Positions 25,085 to 61,338 of a DNA stretch of 64,000 bases are shown here, piece after piece. The position numbers and the translations under genes were made by a program. The notes under the pieces were generated by a model, which saw only the letters and a list, made by a program, of their open reading frames with translations, ran no database searches and was not told the origin of the DNA. The stretch spans positions 27,683,994-27,747,993 of the forward strand of contig OY997653.1 in NCBI GenBank assembly GCA_963921795.1. The letters are read 5' to 3'. Source of the DNA: Nannobrachium achirus (Eukaryota > Chordata > Actinopteri > Myctophiformes > Myctophidae). Position 1 is the first letter of the stretch. Each line of letters begins with the position of its first letter.

Positions 25085-25423
25085 TTAAAGGACCAGGTCA
25101 CCTTTGGGACAACCAGATCTTATTTTATTGTTGTGTGGGGACACGATCAACACAATGTTGAGTTATTCTTTGTGTTCAATCTGTGTTTTTAGATATTTTA
25201 GTATTTCAGTATGCTACAACTGGTCATATGATGCATTTTGCATCATATGATGCATGAGATGATGCAATATCATGCTGCATCATATGACCAGTTGTAGCAT
25301 GCTGAAATACTAAAATATCTAAAAACACAGATTGAACACAAGAAATTACAGGATTGTGTTGATCGTGTCCCACACAACAATAAAATAAGATCTGGTTGTC
25401 CCAGAGGTGACCTGGTCCTTTAA
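25085..25423. mobile_element. Fold-back MITE with TTAA ends
   Basis: The arms TTAAAGGACCAGGTCACCT and AGGTGACCTGGTCCTTTAA continue inward for about 150 bases to a CATCATATGATGCA centre. TTAA lies at both ends. It sits between the two copies of the local duplication. Confidence 0.85.
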
Positions 25424-25503
25424 CGGTATGGACAATTAAATCAAAATAAAATTAAAATATAATGTGGACGGGTAACCAACAACAAAAGTTCGAGACCAGT
25501 AGA

Positions 25504-25504
<1 letters not shown>

Positions 25505-25576
<72 letters not shown>

Positions 25577-25577
25577 T
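25505..25577. repeat. (GT)n microsatellite
   Basis: An uninterrupted GT run. Confidence 0.95.
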
Positions 25578-25669
25578 GTGTCCTAGGGGTCCCTGAACTA
25601 CACTTTGCAAACCAGCAAACCACATCAAAGTAATAGTACGCAGATGGTCCTAATATTGACAAGCTTTTT

Positions 25670-25900
25670 AAAAACAGCAGATCTACAAGATCACAACATG
25701 TCGCAATGTCACATTGTAGATCAGCTTCTTACAATTAGACAAAGTATTAAGTGATTCATCTACCGTATGTTTTGTATTAATAATAAAATCTGCAAAGTAA
25801 CAAGTAACTAAAGCTGCCAAATGCAATTGCAGTGGAGTATAAGTAACAAAAGTGTAAAGTAAAAGTTGGTATAAGTACGGGACATGCTGATCCAAATGCA
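25670..25900. mobile_element. Fragment of the AGTGGTGTAAAGTA hAT family
   Basis: AACAGCAGATCTACAAGATC and ACATTGTAGATCAGCTTCTT form a decayed palindrome. Downstream ATCTGCAAAGTAACAAGTAACT and GTGGAGTATAAGTAAC match the interior of the element at 36828-37332. The ends are missing. Confidence 0.5.
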
Positions 25901-26006
25901 TATGGGATATACTAGGATTCAAATGCAGACAGGCTGAAATTCATGGCTTTTAAAGTGTTTGGGGTGTGGTTTTGCCAGGTGGGTCCACTTCGGTTGATCG
26001 TCTGAT

Positions 26007-26998
26007 TTGGAAACGCATTGGTTGTGATATCTCCCTGACAACCACACAGAGTGTCCCTGCGGGTTCTAGGATATATACTGTAAATCCCATCGCCCGGGAA
26101 CCTTATTCTTTTTAAGTTAAATTTCTAAAACACTACAAAACATGTGTCAAAGACAAATACAAGCAAACGTCTCCACAGTAACACAGTAACAGTTGTTTGT
26201 GTGTCAGTGTGTGTGTATGCGTGTGTGTGTGCGTGTGTGCGTGCGTGCGTGCGTGCGTGTTAATAATTATTATTATTATTAATAATAAAATCTGCAAAAT
26301 AAAAAGTAACTGAAGCTGTCAAATGCTGTATTTATAGTAGAGTATAAGTAACAAAAATGGAAATTAGAGTAAAAGTACCTAAAAATTGTACTGTAGGTAC
26401 AAGTACTTGTTTGTATATACTTGAGTAAATGTACTTGGTTACTTTGCAGCACCACTAGCCTTACATTAAGACGTCTCTGCCGAGACTTTCGCATTGTCAC
26501 TGCAGGGCCGACTTATGTAAGGCTACATCACCACAGAACAGCCAATGACAGCCAAGCCTTTAATCACAGCTGTGTCAATCAGTAGAGTGGAGAGGGACAT
26601 TTATTTATAGTTTTAACTATAACTATAGTTTTATACATCACACAGCTTAGACATTTGGATCAAATCAGAAAGCAGACCTGTGTGAACACATTGATATAAA
26701 TAGCATATCTGAAGTGTGAATATTGCAGCCACAGCGACTTAATATAAACATGGGTCCCTTTCCCCTGTCTCACTCTCTCCCCACTCAGTAAACCCATTGG
26801 AAATGCATTGGATGCTTAAAGTTAAACATTTTTATTTTTTTATAATTAAACTACAAAACATTTCAAAACCAAAAGTACAAGCACACGTGTCCTCAGTAAG
26901 CTGAACACATAAAAATTTGAATGGTGTTTAAAGGTGTAAGCGTTTAGGAGATGAATCGCGCCAAAGTTTTGAGGAGATACTGACTGACTATAAACTAG
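26007..26998 (+). repeat. Local duplication, copy B (paired with 23848-24945)
   Basis: It has the same order of landmarks as copy A, with small indels such as a shortened CCGTAGC-free segment near 26050 and a different GT/GC tract at about 26200-26260. The offset is about 2.1 kb and the orientation is direct. Confidence 0.8.
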
Positions 26999-28110
26999 AA
27001 AATGTGCAATTTGGGAAATTGCGAGTGTGGTTGCTCGCTCCGCCCCCCTCCCACGAGTTTTGCAAGACGATTATGTTGTCACGTCGCTCCCGAGATCGTT
27101 TGTGTTTCGTTTTGAGAGGGTTGTTCCCCCTGAAAAACGCGTTTTGGCCTGAAACGGTTACGTTTTGTGCGTTTTTGGCGCCCCCTAAGGGTCGAAGTGG
27201 AAATGCTTTTGGGGATTTGTTGAATATCCCACCCGCAACTTGTGGTTTAAATTTGGTGTTGACTGGATGTTTCGTTTATGATTTATGTCTATTTTTGGCA
27301 AAACGGGCCCCTCTCGCTAACTTCGGAAGCGTGTTCCGGACGAACGGTATGGACTATCGAAATATCGCTTGAATATGTTTATCGCGTGGGTTCAGAGATC
27401 TTTTGTACCGATTTTTGTGACATTTGGAGTAAATATGTGGGAAAAGGAGCAAAAAGTGTGTTTTGAAGAGAATTCAAAATGGTGGAAAATCTATCCTGAC
27501 GCAAATGGGCGTGGCCTATATGGGGAGATGCGTCATGACCCAAGGAATCCAGGGAAAAAATAATTTTTATTTTCCGACCTACGGTTCAAGAGTTACAGGC
27601 CGAAACGTAAGGTGGGCTGTTATAGCGCCACCATGAGGCCAAGTGATGTATTTATTTTTTCAATAATCCTTGCCATAATTATGAATCTCCTCTCCAAGTT
27701 TTGAAACTGTAGCTCCTATGGTTTGCGAGAGAAAAATATTTGAATGTGAGTTTTTGCATTTTCCCATTCAAGTCAATGGGGAAAATTAATTCACTAATAA
27801 ATTCATATCAATTAAACGATACAACTTTTCTCTTAGCAAAATATAAGCACTCGATTCCCGATGAACCCGGTCGATTTGACATATGGCGCGAGTGTGTGGC
27901 GCAAAAACTGTGGGCTGTGAAACGCGCCGAAAAAAAGTTTATCTAGAAGAATAAAGAATAAAGAATAAAGTTTCCCTAGAACTATAGTGTGTTGCCCTGT
28001 AAGGGCAACCACACTAATAATGAAGATAACATACGTGTGCTCGCCTTCCAGGCGAGCCCACAATAATGAAGATAACATACGTGTGCTCGCCTTCCAGGCG
28101 AGCCCACAAT
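26992..28110 (+). mobile_element. Helentron-like element with repeated 3' hairpins
   Basis: The 5' end AACTAGAAAATGTGCAATTT holds a GCAATTT/AAATTGC hairpin followed by GAGTGTGGTTGC. The 3' end GTTGCCCTGTAAGGGCAACC with ACACTAATAAT supplies the inverted partner (GTGTGGTTGC versus GCAACCACAC). A TATAGCGCCACCATGAGGCC core at about 27620 is shared with the 6.8 kb element. After the first 3' hairpin, a 47-base unit ending in GTGCTCGCCTTCCAGGCGAG occurs twice (about 28014-28107), so terminal hairpins are stacked. The 122-codon frame near 27004 has no recognisable domain. Confidence 0.55.
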
Positions 28111-28129
28111 AAATAAAGATAGATTATAT

Positions 28130-28990
28130 AAACAACAAATGGTTCTGCTTGTGGTAATGCCGGTTCAAACTTGAAAAACACTGCTAGTAGTTTTGAACTT
28201 AGAACCTTCAGATTATAAGACCTGTAACCATGTACATTTTCTCGCTTGTCTTCAACAAGAGATTATATAAAGGTAACAGAGCCAGATAAAAGTGACATTT
28301 TTTTTTACCAGGATTGAACCAACAATCTTGTGGCAGCAATGCCCATATCATAACCACTCCTCCAACTATGGTTAACTACTTTTTTGTTTTACTTTTAGTA
28401 AAAGATTGAGTTACAAGCGTCAGTTAAAACTTGGGAAATGTCTGGAGCCTACTGCTTCTCAGCCATGTTTCTTCACCACTGCTAAACAGTTATCTTGCAT
28501 ACTTTCCAGTGAAAGATTAGTCAAAGGGGCCCACCATGCTTTTCACAATATACATTTTATATCAACATTGGTCCATAACACGGTTTTATACAGATTTTAG
28601 CCTCAACCACTCAGATATTTAAATTCATGTTCTGTCTGTCTCTATTTCCAAGCAATTTCAGATGCTGCAACAATATGTCCTTTGTTGGCAACAGGGTGCT
28701 GCCTTTAGTCTAAAATTGAAACGTAACAGAGAAGATTAGCATGGTACCACAATGAGAACCATGTAGAGTCAATCCAATTCAAGCCAATTTTAGTACCACT
28801 TTACCTCATGGTTCCAACTCATATATATATCGTGTCAATAGAATATAGCCTCCCAAAAAGTACCGCCCCTTCTCGAGGGGACCCAATAGGAAATGAGCTC
28901 GATTTCAAAAGAGTACTGTTCAGACCTCCCCATTCAGAAAATCACTGAAATGAAAGGCAAGGCTTAGAGTTAACGAATGGTTTTTTGGGG
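28130..28990 (+). repeat. Tandem segment 1 of a 1.6-kb-period duplication
   Basis: From ATGGTTCTGCTTGTGGTA to AAGGCAAGGCTTAGAGTTAA it parallels 29790-30590. It contains two tRNA-like modules (- strand) and the U6-containing repeat in - orientation. Confidence 0.65.
28710..28815. pseudogene. U6 snRNA-derived sequence, copy 2, with an inverted partial copy
   Basis: CTAAAATTGAAACGTAACAG followed by AGAAGATTAGCATGGTACC (+ strand) matches the U6 centre. About 50 bases on, CCAATTTTAGTACCACTTTA is the complement of the U6-proximal GTGGTACTAAAATTGG seen at 8526. So U6-like pieces face each other, and this is not a functional gene. Confidence 0.7.
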
Positions 28991-29021
28991 GGCTGGAAGA
29001 GACACTGGGAAGACCTGGAAG

Positions 29022-29243
29022 ATTCATGGTGGGGCCCCTTAAAAGTGAGAAAGATTTCCCTGACGGTATTGAACCCAGAACTTTCAGTGCACAAGACTTG
29101 TATCTTTACCACTGCTCCACTGTGGTATTAAAGCATTGTGTTCTATCATGCCACGTAAAACTCAGGACAATGTTCTTGCTGGTTTCAAACCAAGAACATA
29201 CTGATCGCAAGCCCTGTATCTTAACCCCTGCTTTAGAAGAAAA
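29022..29243 (-). repeat. tRNA-like modules
   Basis: GTATTGAACCCAGAACTTTC with TTTACCACTGCTCCACTG, then GGTTTCAAACCAAGAACATA with TATCTTAACCCCTGC, are two B-box/A-box pairs read on the - strand. The second is cut by the hAT element that follows. Confidence 0.55.
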
Positions 29244-29760
29244 CAGGGGCGTCAATTGGGTATGGCAGGGGTATGCATCTGCCATACCCTGGGTCCAGGG
29301 AGAAAATAAAAGTGCAAATAAAAAAATGCAAAATCTAATAAAATGGTCACTTTAACAAGGTATTATAATTATATTCTCCACACTTTTATTCTCCCCATCT
29401 TAACAAAATGGTAAATTCCCAGTTCCCCAGGTCAGCTGCACAGGTGCAATGCATTATTGTTAATTGTGGCAAGTTTACTAACATGCTAAGTTTTGCTGCA
29501 CTTGAACAACCATTCGGGGCTGCCATATCCAGCCCAAGAAACCACAGAAACCTGTGTAAAAAACGGACAAAACTCGTTTTTTTCAGACATTGTGAAAATA
29601 GCCGATCTACATGCTCTCAACGCCTCGCAGCGCGAGGCGTTGTGAGCATGTAGATCTGCTATTTTCACAATAGAACCGTGTTATACAGAATATAATGCCT
29701 CTTTTCCATGAGGACTCCCATCTCTGCCATACCCTAGCTTTTGCTGAACTGACGCCACTG
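29244..29760. mobile_element. hAT MITE with exact 8-bp target duplication
   Basis: The termini CAGGGGCGTCAATTGGGT and AACTGACGCCACTG are imperfect inverted repeats. GAAGAAAA is duplicated exactly at 29236-29243 and 29761-29768. It contains part of another hAT family with a perfect-looking palindrome at 29589-29671 (ATTGTGAAAATAGC stem), so it is nested. Confidence 0.85.
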
Positions 29761-29789
29761 GAAGAAAAGAAAAGAAAAAAGTAATCCAC

Positions 29790-30590
<801 letters not shown>

Positions 30591-30599
30591 TTTTTTTTT

Positions 30600-32140
30600 T
30601 ATCTATGCAAGGTCTTCAGAATTGCAAGCTCTAGATCTTTACCACTCCACCAACTGTAGGCCTAGTTCATACTCATGATTTGTACTCATGGTTCTGTTGC
30701 GTATTCTGCAATATAAGATTAGATAAAGGTAAAAGTTCCAGGTAAAAATTATAGACAATTCAATACCGTTTTTGAACTCAGAACCTACTTTACTCAAGGA
30801 CTGGTTTTTAACCACTCTACCATTGAAGTTATGACTTTACTTTGTAATTTTAGCAAAAAATTGGGTTACAAGAGCCAGGTAAAACTTGCTGGTTTGTTAA
30901 TTCTATTTTCTTTACCACTGCACCACCTGTAGTTTGTATTTCATGTGTTCTCTTGCGTGCTCTTCAGTGTAAGATTAGATAAGGGTAAAAGAGCCAGGTA
31001 AATGTTAAAGAAAACTTAGTTGACACTGGATATGAACTCAGAACCCTCTATGTGCAAGGACTGTATCTTAATCACTGAATGTATCACGTTCTGTTATATT
31101 TGGCACTTTTTAGTTAAATATTACACAGTTAAAAACATTACACATAAGCTATTTAATAAAATTATGGTCAGTATTTACAATCAGTATTATTGAGTAATAT
31201 TATTCGCTTGTAATTATAACTCATATTAATTCATTTAAATGTAACACGTTTACCATAAGTATTTATATTCTAATACTGTGTTTCTTCAAAGTATATGCAA
31301 TATTCCAATTTCATCTTTATTTATACAATTAAATATAATATATTTAATGGGGTACTTCAAGTCCTCAGAGTTAATTCTGATACATGTAATATGATCCACT
31401 CGTTACAGTAACAAGACATTCCTCTTCTCAACGTAACCCAAATGAGGGAGCTCAACCCTAACCTAGCACCCTAGCACCTAGGGTTAGGGTTTAGGCTCAA
31501 ATACTGACAAATCAAATTCAGACATGTGTCAGTCAGCTTGCCAAGGCATACAAATGGAAATGACACATTTAGCATTTTTGTCTCACGAACGCTTAGAAAA
31601 AGCCCCTGGAAACATAGAAGCATGCTTTTCCCAGCATGCTTTGCATAGCAGATAACCAACTTATTTGGCAAATCAAGGGAAAGGGGTGGAGTCAACTACT
31701 CAGCTCTATAAAAAGTACTTAATAAAATTGAGTTGGATTCAAACAATATTCTCAGAATGATTTCAGCCTTAAAAACTACTCGATAAAATTGAGTTACATT
31801 CAGGTATCATTCTCAGAATCATTGTGTTTTATTTAACTAGAATGAGTGGATTCCAATCATAGACATTTTTTTAATGTTACAAATATTAGATAGAGATGTC
31901 TTTACTGGATTTGAACTGAGGACTTCTGAGATATATTTCCTATATCTTTACCACTGCACTACTGTGGTGCATACTTGTAATGTATTCTGTCTTGTTATTT
32001 ATTGCAATTATAGATAAAGGTAAAAGCCAGGAAAAAGATGGAGAAAATGTAATACTGGTTTTGAATCATCACTTTCTGTGTTCAAGGCCTGCATCTTAAT
32101 GACCTCTTATCCACACTGGTTGTAACTAGCCTAGGCTATT
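30600..32140 (-). repeat. Decayed tRNA-like modules, with A/T-rich gap
   Basis: Modules with TTTGAACTCAGAACC/TTAACCAC-type boxes lie at about 30640, 30770, 30900, 31030, 31910 and 32060. They share the linker AAGATTAGATAAAGGTAAAAG with the 21-22.6 kb array. The stretch 31100-31880 is mostly A/T-rich with AAAAACTACTCGATAAAATTGAG-like duplicated words near 31720-31790, and a TAGGGTTAGGGTTTA word at 31481. Confidence 0.55.
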
Positions 32141-32159
32141 TTCAAAAGCACCAATGATG

Positions 32160-32430
32160 AGCTGCAATTAGAGACAGTGTAGCGGTCTGAAGGTCAGACT
32201 CCCAGCATAGAGGTTGCGAGTTCACATCCCAGTCCTCCTACCTTGCTGAAGTACTTTGACACTTCCACAGCTAAAACACAAGCAAACAAGTGAAAAGCAA
32301 CAGGAGATAGCTGTTGAGGGCTTTAAGGTGCCTTGGATCAGTGGTGTGGTGCACTTGAATGATTGTCTTTACCTCAGACAGTTGGCAGGTTCAAGCCCCA
32401 TGCCATCAAGTACTGTTGGGGGTCACTGTT
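32160..32430 (+). repeat. Two tRNA-like modules on the + strand
   Basis: TGTAGCGGTCTGAAGGTCAG with GCGAGTTCACATCCCAG, and GTGGTGTGGTGCACTTGAAT with CAGGTTCAAGCCCCATG, have A-box/B-box order. Neither forms a full cloverleaf that I can draw. Confidence 0.5.
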
Positions 32431-32639
32431 ATTCTTATTAATCCGTATTTTAGACTTAGAAACTCCATTCATATTTTTTTATAATTCACCTAACTGTGGA
32501 CACACATGCTTGAAGGTTTTACTTTGAAATGTTTTGTAGTTTTGGAGATATTTAACTCTTAAACCGAGCAACTTGATTCACGATTCAAAAATTCCACCTT
32601 ACTGTGGACATACATGCTTGAGATTCTTACTTTGAAATA

Positions 32640-32885
32640 ATTTGTATTTTGTCTTAAATATTTAACTTTAAGCGCCTAATGCATTGTCATAGACAATAGA
32701 CATTTAAAGGAGAGAAAAATCTAGACATCTGTGTCAATTGCTCAGATACAACGGTGCCAATGGTGGGATTTGATCCCATGACCATCTGCAGATAAGTCAA
32801 GAGCTTTTCCAACTAAGCCACCCAAACTCAAATGCTCTAGGTGCACAGTGCATTTTCAAAGACATTTTGAGTCACCCATGCATAT
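32640..32885 (-). repeat. tRNA-like SINE, inverted copy of 10550-10790
   Basis: It is the complement of the 10.5 kb element, from TTAACTTTAAGCGCCTAATG through GGGATTTGATCCCATGACCA to AGACATTTTGAGTCACCCAT. The B-box-like GGGATCAAATCCC is preserved. Confidence 0.65.
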
Positions 32886-33417
32886 CAAATCAGCCTCATG
32901 TTGGCGTTATAACAGGGTGATTTGTGGTTTTACCTATAACACCACCGATCAGTTTCAAACTTTGTAAGCGCACTCCCTAGAGGCCAAGGAAAAACCCTTT
33001 CCCTGCTTTTTTCACATCAGCTTTTTATAGCGCCACCATGAGGCTGATGTTTGCAAAACACATTTCTGTACACTACTCTTACAGATTTTGTCCAAAAATC
33101 CTACAAATCGGTAGGCAGTATCTCGACAGTCATGTGATCGACATGGATCTGTCCGATTTTGCATATTCCATCCTGAGGCCAAGGAAAAACCCTTTCCCTG
33201 CTTTTTTCACATCAGCCTTTTATAGCGCCACCATGAGGCTGTTTTTTGACAAACACATTTTTGACACTTCACTGTCTCTGAAGCTAACTTGTCCACTCAC
33301 CTGACCCCGCTCATTCATAACCACCTAATTCAGTACCACCCAATGCACACCCACAACCAACATACCACACCTGGTGGAGACCTGTGCTCGGAAGAGCACT
33401 GCTTCTAGTTTATTTTA
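32886..33417 (+). mobile_element. Helentron-like element, GTCTCCACCAG variant, 3' portion
   Basis: It carries the TATAGCGCCACCATGAGGCT core twice (about 33025 and 33222) and ends CTGGTGGAGACCTGTGCTC, GGAAGAGCAC, TGCTTCTAGTTTA. The stem GTGCTC/GAGCAC precedes CTAG by five bases. The 5' end is missing. Confidence 0.6.
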
Positions 33418-33936
33418 GTTGTATGCCTATGATCCATTCGCCACATGAAGAACAAGCAACCATTGAAAGCAGTCTGGGCTCCAGCGAGCGAGCGCGTTCG
33501 CTCGCTGTGTAGAGAGGGTGCTGGAGCTGGGTATTTGTTTTTTATTTGTTAGTTTTTCTTTTGTCAAAACATCTTTCCAACTCTGTAGTGATCAGACAAC
33601 CCAGCTGTGTTCGAGTCCACCTTTGTGTCAAGCTGCCATTAGCCGCGGAAACCCAGCCTTTATTTGGCGAGGCTGCCATTAATGTGAGTGGCTTTGGTAC
33701 ACTGTTTGGACCACTGCAAGTGCTTACATATGAGCCCTGTTTAGTTTTGTAGAGATCGGTTATATCTGCATATTTCTCTGTGGCGTTGCAGAGTTGGCTT
33801 TGAGCGTAGATAGGGTGATGTGCTTAGCATGTGATTATTACCCTCTTTAAGCCTGCAGCTAACAGAAGAAAAGTACAAGCCAGCTGTGGAAGTCGTTTGC
33901 CAGTATTTGAGTTGTTAGTTGTTCTTTCCCCCCTGT

Positions 33937-33940
<4 letters not shown>
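33418..33940. other. Non-coding, one strong hairpin
   Basis: CAGCGAGCGAGCGCGTTCGC with TCGCTG at 33482-33507 is a 10-bp perfect stem. No gene was recognised. Confidence 0.45.

Positions 33941-33980
<40 letters not shown>
33941..33980. repeat. (GT)n microsatellite
   Basis: An uninterrupted GT run. Confidence 0.9.
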
Positions 33981-33982
<2 letters not shown>

Positions 33983-34400
33983 ATGTCTGTCTCCAGCATC
34001 TTTTGACCAATCGGTGTGAAACTGCCATTGATCAATGGCAATTCAAACGACTGTAAAGTTTTCCAACATTTTGAATATCTTTGGACAAACTAATGCCTCA
34101 TGAACACAACATCCAATCAACCCCAAATTGTAATCGCCAACTACCAGTTAAGGCAACACATCAACAATTAGAGAAGATTTGGAAGACATTAAGTCATTTA
34201 TTTGTATTAACATTGTTTACCTGAATTGTGCATATGCAACACGTCTAGGAGACCAGTAAAGAAACAGCATTTTGATCAAGTTCTACAGAGTGACAGGAGG
34301 ACGCCCCGCCCACAGAACCATGGTACAGCACACTCAAACCCCACTGTGGGAGAAGAGTACAGCTATAGTTATACTGCCATTAGGCAGATAACTAATAAAC
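33981..34400. other. Non-coding, nothing recognised
   Basis: No repeat or gene call was possible, apart from the target duplication at its right edge. Confidence 0.4.
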
Positions 34401-34842
34401 CAGGGGTCTTCAATGTTTTCAGGCCAAGGACCCCTTAGTTGAGAGAGCGATGAAGCAGGGACCCCCACAACCTGTTCATAGATTCCATACAGTTTCATCT
34501 TTTGACAGCACAATCATCAGTGTATTTTGGAATCATGTCAATTTGTGTTTTCAGATATTTAACCACTTGAACTGTCCATATTTAATGAACTTGACCTTTC
34601 TCTCTGTACTTAGTCTGCTCTTTTTCCCCTCTACACCAAAACTCTTTGCCGAAAAATAGCCGATTTACAAGCTTGTAGATCTGCTATTTCTGGCTAAAGT
34701 TCTCCGAATATGGACGTTAGGGTTCAGGTGGTTAATATAAAAAAGGAGAACAAATGTTTCTATCAAACAAAGATTTAGAGGACCCCCTGTAATAACTCTG
34801 AGGACCCCCTCGGGGTCTCGGACCCCATGTTGAAGACCCCTG
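34401..34842 (+). mobile_element. hAT MITE with exact 8-bp target duplication
   Basis: The termini CAGGGGTCTTCAATG and CATGTTGAAGACCCCTG are inverted. TAATAAAC is exact at 34393-34400 and 34843-34850. It carries GGCCAAGGACCCCTTAGTTG and a short palindrome near 34654-34690. It has the same family and opposite orientation as 53849-54268. Confidence 0.9.
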
Positions 34843-34850
34843 TAATAAAC

Positions 34851-35815
34851 AGACCAACCATTTTGAGGTATGTTATTACAATATAAATATAGCAACATTA
34901 TGACATAACATAATACTGAAATTGGTAGAGTGGAAAAACCTCAGAATAAAGCATGTCTTTCTTTGGAGTCTCCGGATGAAGATATTGTGTTCTTAATTAA
35001 TAATGTTGTTTGGAAAGCAGAGCACGTCCCTGTTTATTGCATTGTGGGAAATACCCTATCTCTGCTGTCAGGCAGAAACCAGCTGTCCAAAATATTAAAT
35101 TATCAGGAAATGGGGAAAACAAAACAAAACCAAAACATAACACAATACTGCCACATCAAAGTTGGTATGGTATGGCTTTATACATTGTCAGATACTTGAA
35201 TGTGTCTCTATATTATCATCATCACTTTACCCAAATACAGCTCAAGTGGAGGTTTTTGACCATTAACGTGAATATTTTCTTCAATGATGGAAAAAACAAC
35301 TATCTCTAAAGTTGGAGTTACGTAGGTGGCTTGACCGACTGTTTTTGGGATCCAATGGACTTAGGAGGATTATAGTCAGAAGCACTTTTTAATACTTTTC
35401 AATTTTTCATTGGTTCAGTATTTGCGAAACCCAAAGGTGTTCAATAGCACTGATTTATAAAAAGAAAAGTTGAAAAATGGAGGTACTGTAGCTGGTTTCT
35501 GACCGACAGCGACGATATACCATCCCGGATGAATCATCATTGACATATGTTGTTACAATAAAATATTTAAACCTTTGTCTAGAAAATATGTATTTACAAT
35601 CATAAATAACTATAAAGATTAGGATGGAATACAGTCTATATTTCTGATAAATTGTGGTATGAGGAAAAGAAAACAAGACACAGACATACAGCAACAAAAG
35701 AAAGGTAAGAAAACGTAGTCCATCCCTGCAAAACATTTTTAGTCGTCACCTCCTCTACGAAAGAGAAGAGCGACTCCTCATTTTTGTGCAAGTTAAACTC
35801 TCCACCCCATTCGAA
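34851..35815. other. Non-coding, possibly part of the pals1 3' UTR
   Basis: It lies 0.75-1.7 kb beyond the pals1 stop on the - strand. No AATAAA near the stop could be assigned. A - strand ATTAAA lies near 35390, but nothing supports its use. No coding signal was found. Confidence 0.4.
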
Positions 35816-35821
35816 ACACAT

Positions 35822-36417
35822 TGAATGGGAATTTGTCACGTCTTTTCAGACAATTGAATGGTGCAGTAGGCGAGACCTACAGACGTGGCTCAGTAGCTGC
35901 TGTTGAATGCAAAAGTAGAACAGCAAACTGAAAATAAGTGTATCAAGTGCAAGTGGCCTTTTAGTACTCTTCTCCTTCATCCTCCTCACCAACACTGTGA
36001 GTCAAGTATAGTTACTGACCATGACAGAGGCGCGCCATCTCAGCCGACCTTGAGCCACGTGAGACACCGCCAAGCGAGTGGTAGCGAACAAGTCGCCGTG
36101 TCGACTCGAGCGGTGCGAAGGTCGCATGAGGCGCCGGTAGAAGTTGTATGCTAGATGCTACAATAACATTTTCAAAGACAGTTGCTCCAAACAGCTGAAC
36201 ATCAACTCACCAAAACCACAGGATACTAGACAAATGAACAGGTCTCTCAGTGAGAATAGTAAATCTTAATTTCCCCCGACTTTTGTCAACCCACTGAATG
36301 ATGAAAAAAAAACATGCAATGCATTGAATGGTGACAACAACCTATTGGTAGATGGGTATCTCGCCTACTGCACCATTCGATGGTCTGAAAACGTGACAAA
36401 GTTCCATTCAGTGCGTC
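35822..36417. mobile_element. Inverted-repeat element just 3' of pals1
   Basis: TTGAATGGGAATTTGTCACG with AATTGAATGGTGCAGTAGGC and GAGA at the left is the complement of the right arm (about 36358-36417: TCGCCTACTGCACCATTCGA). Arms are about 58 bases and the interior about 470, with a CpG-rich patch at about 36030-36140. It may be transcribed as 3' UTR, where the arms could pair. Confidence 0.6.
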
Positions 36418-36559
36418 GATATCATTCCAAGCCGCTGCACTCTCTCTGACGATCCAGTGATAAATGACCATCACCTGTCAATCTGTCCTTCTCCATTGTC
36501 GTTCCGAGAACTCTTCTTTCTCTTCCTCCACTTCCTGCCCTGGTCTCTTTGGGTGAGCT

Positions 36560-60433
<23,874 letters not shown>

Positions 60434-60503
60434 CTGGGAGACGCACAGAGGAATGTCCAGGTTACAGAGACCATACAAAGACAATGACCACTTGAACACC
60501 AAC

Positions 60504-60996
60504 CAGTGTTGTTTTTGACAGCAAATTTTGATTTAGTTTCAGTCATAGTCTTTTGAATAAAATGTCTTTTAGTTTTAGTCATAATTTAGTCAGCCAAACA
60601 CTTTTAGTTTTAGTCTAATTTTAGTCGACTAAATATCATAAGATTTTAGTCGACTAAATCCACTGTTGATTTAGTCAACTGTAGAATTGTATTTTGGCAG
60701 GCCTTGATGACATCATAATGACTGATTTTACACTTGGTTGCATGCTGAAAATAGCAGATCTACAAGCTCACCTGAGAGCAACCAAACATAAAATGACTCT
60801 CTTCTCCACTAGTCCCTCCCTAACGTTTTAGTCTAGTTTTTATTTTGTTGACGAAATTGTCAATATATTTAGTCTTAGTTTTAGTCATCACAGCTTAGTT
60901 TTTATTTTGTTTTTATTTCGTTTTCGTCAGTGAAAAAAACACTGTTGACAAACATTTTTTGTCATAGTTATATTATAGTCGACGAAATCAACACTG
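60504..60996. mobile_element. hAT MITE with exact 8-bp target duplication
   Basis: The ends are CAGTGTTGTTTTTGACAG and CGACGAAATCAACACTG. ACACCAAC is exact at 60496-60503 and 60997-61004. Many TTTAGTTTTAGTC words occur inside. A half-palindrome (AGCAGATCTACAAGCTCACC) lies near 60752. Confidence 0.92.
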
Positions 60997-61282
60997 ACAC
61001 CAACCCCTCTATTCTGGTTGGCAACATTCGTCATCCTATTCTACAATCCTTTAAGAGCCGCATCCCACTTCCAAGCCCATTCACGCCCTTTCACATCCAC
61101 CTCAACTCATAGGTAGATCAGATGTAGATCAGATGTATGTCGCTAGAACTCACGGAATACCGCCCACAACCCTATGCCGTCCGCTCATTCGCTAAGCACG
61201 AGAGAGAGGAGGCAACAGGGGAAGTGGAGCTGAGCGGAGCAGTGTATCGAATTACAACAGAGGGAGGTGTGCTTGTGTGAGA

Positions 61283-61286
<4 letters not shown>

Positions 61287-61338
<52 letters not shown>

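Noticed and set aside
27004-27372. 122-codon frame
   Set aside because: It lies in a repeat with hairpin ends and has no recognisable domain.
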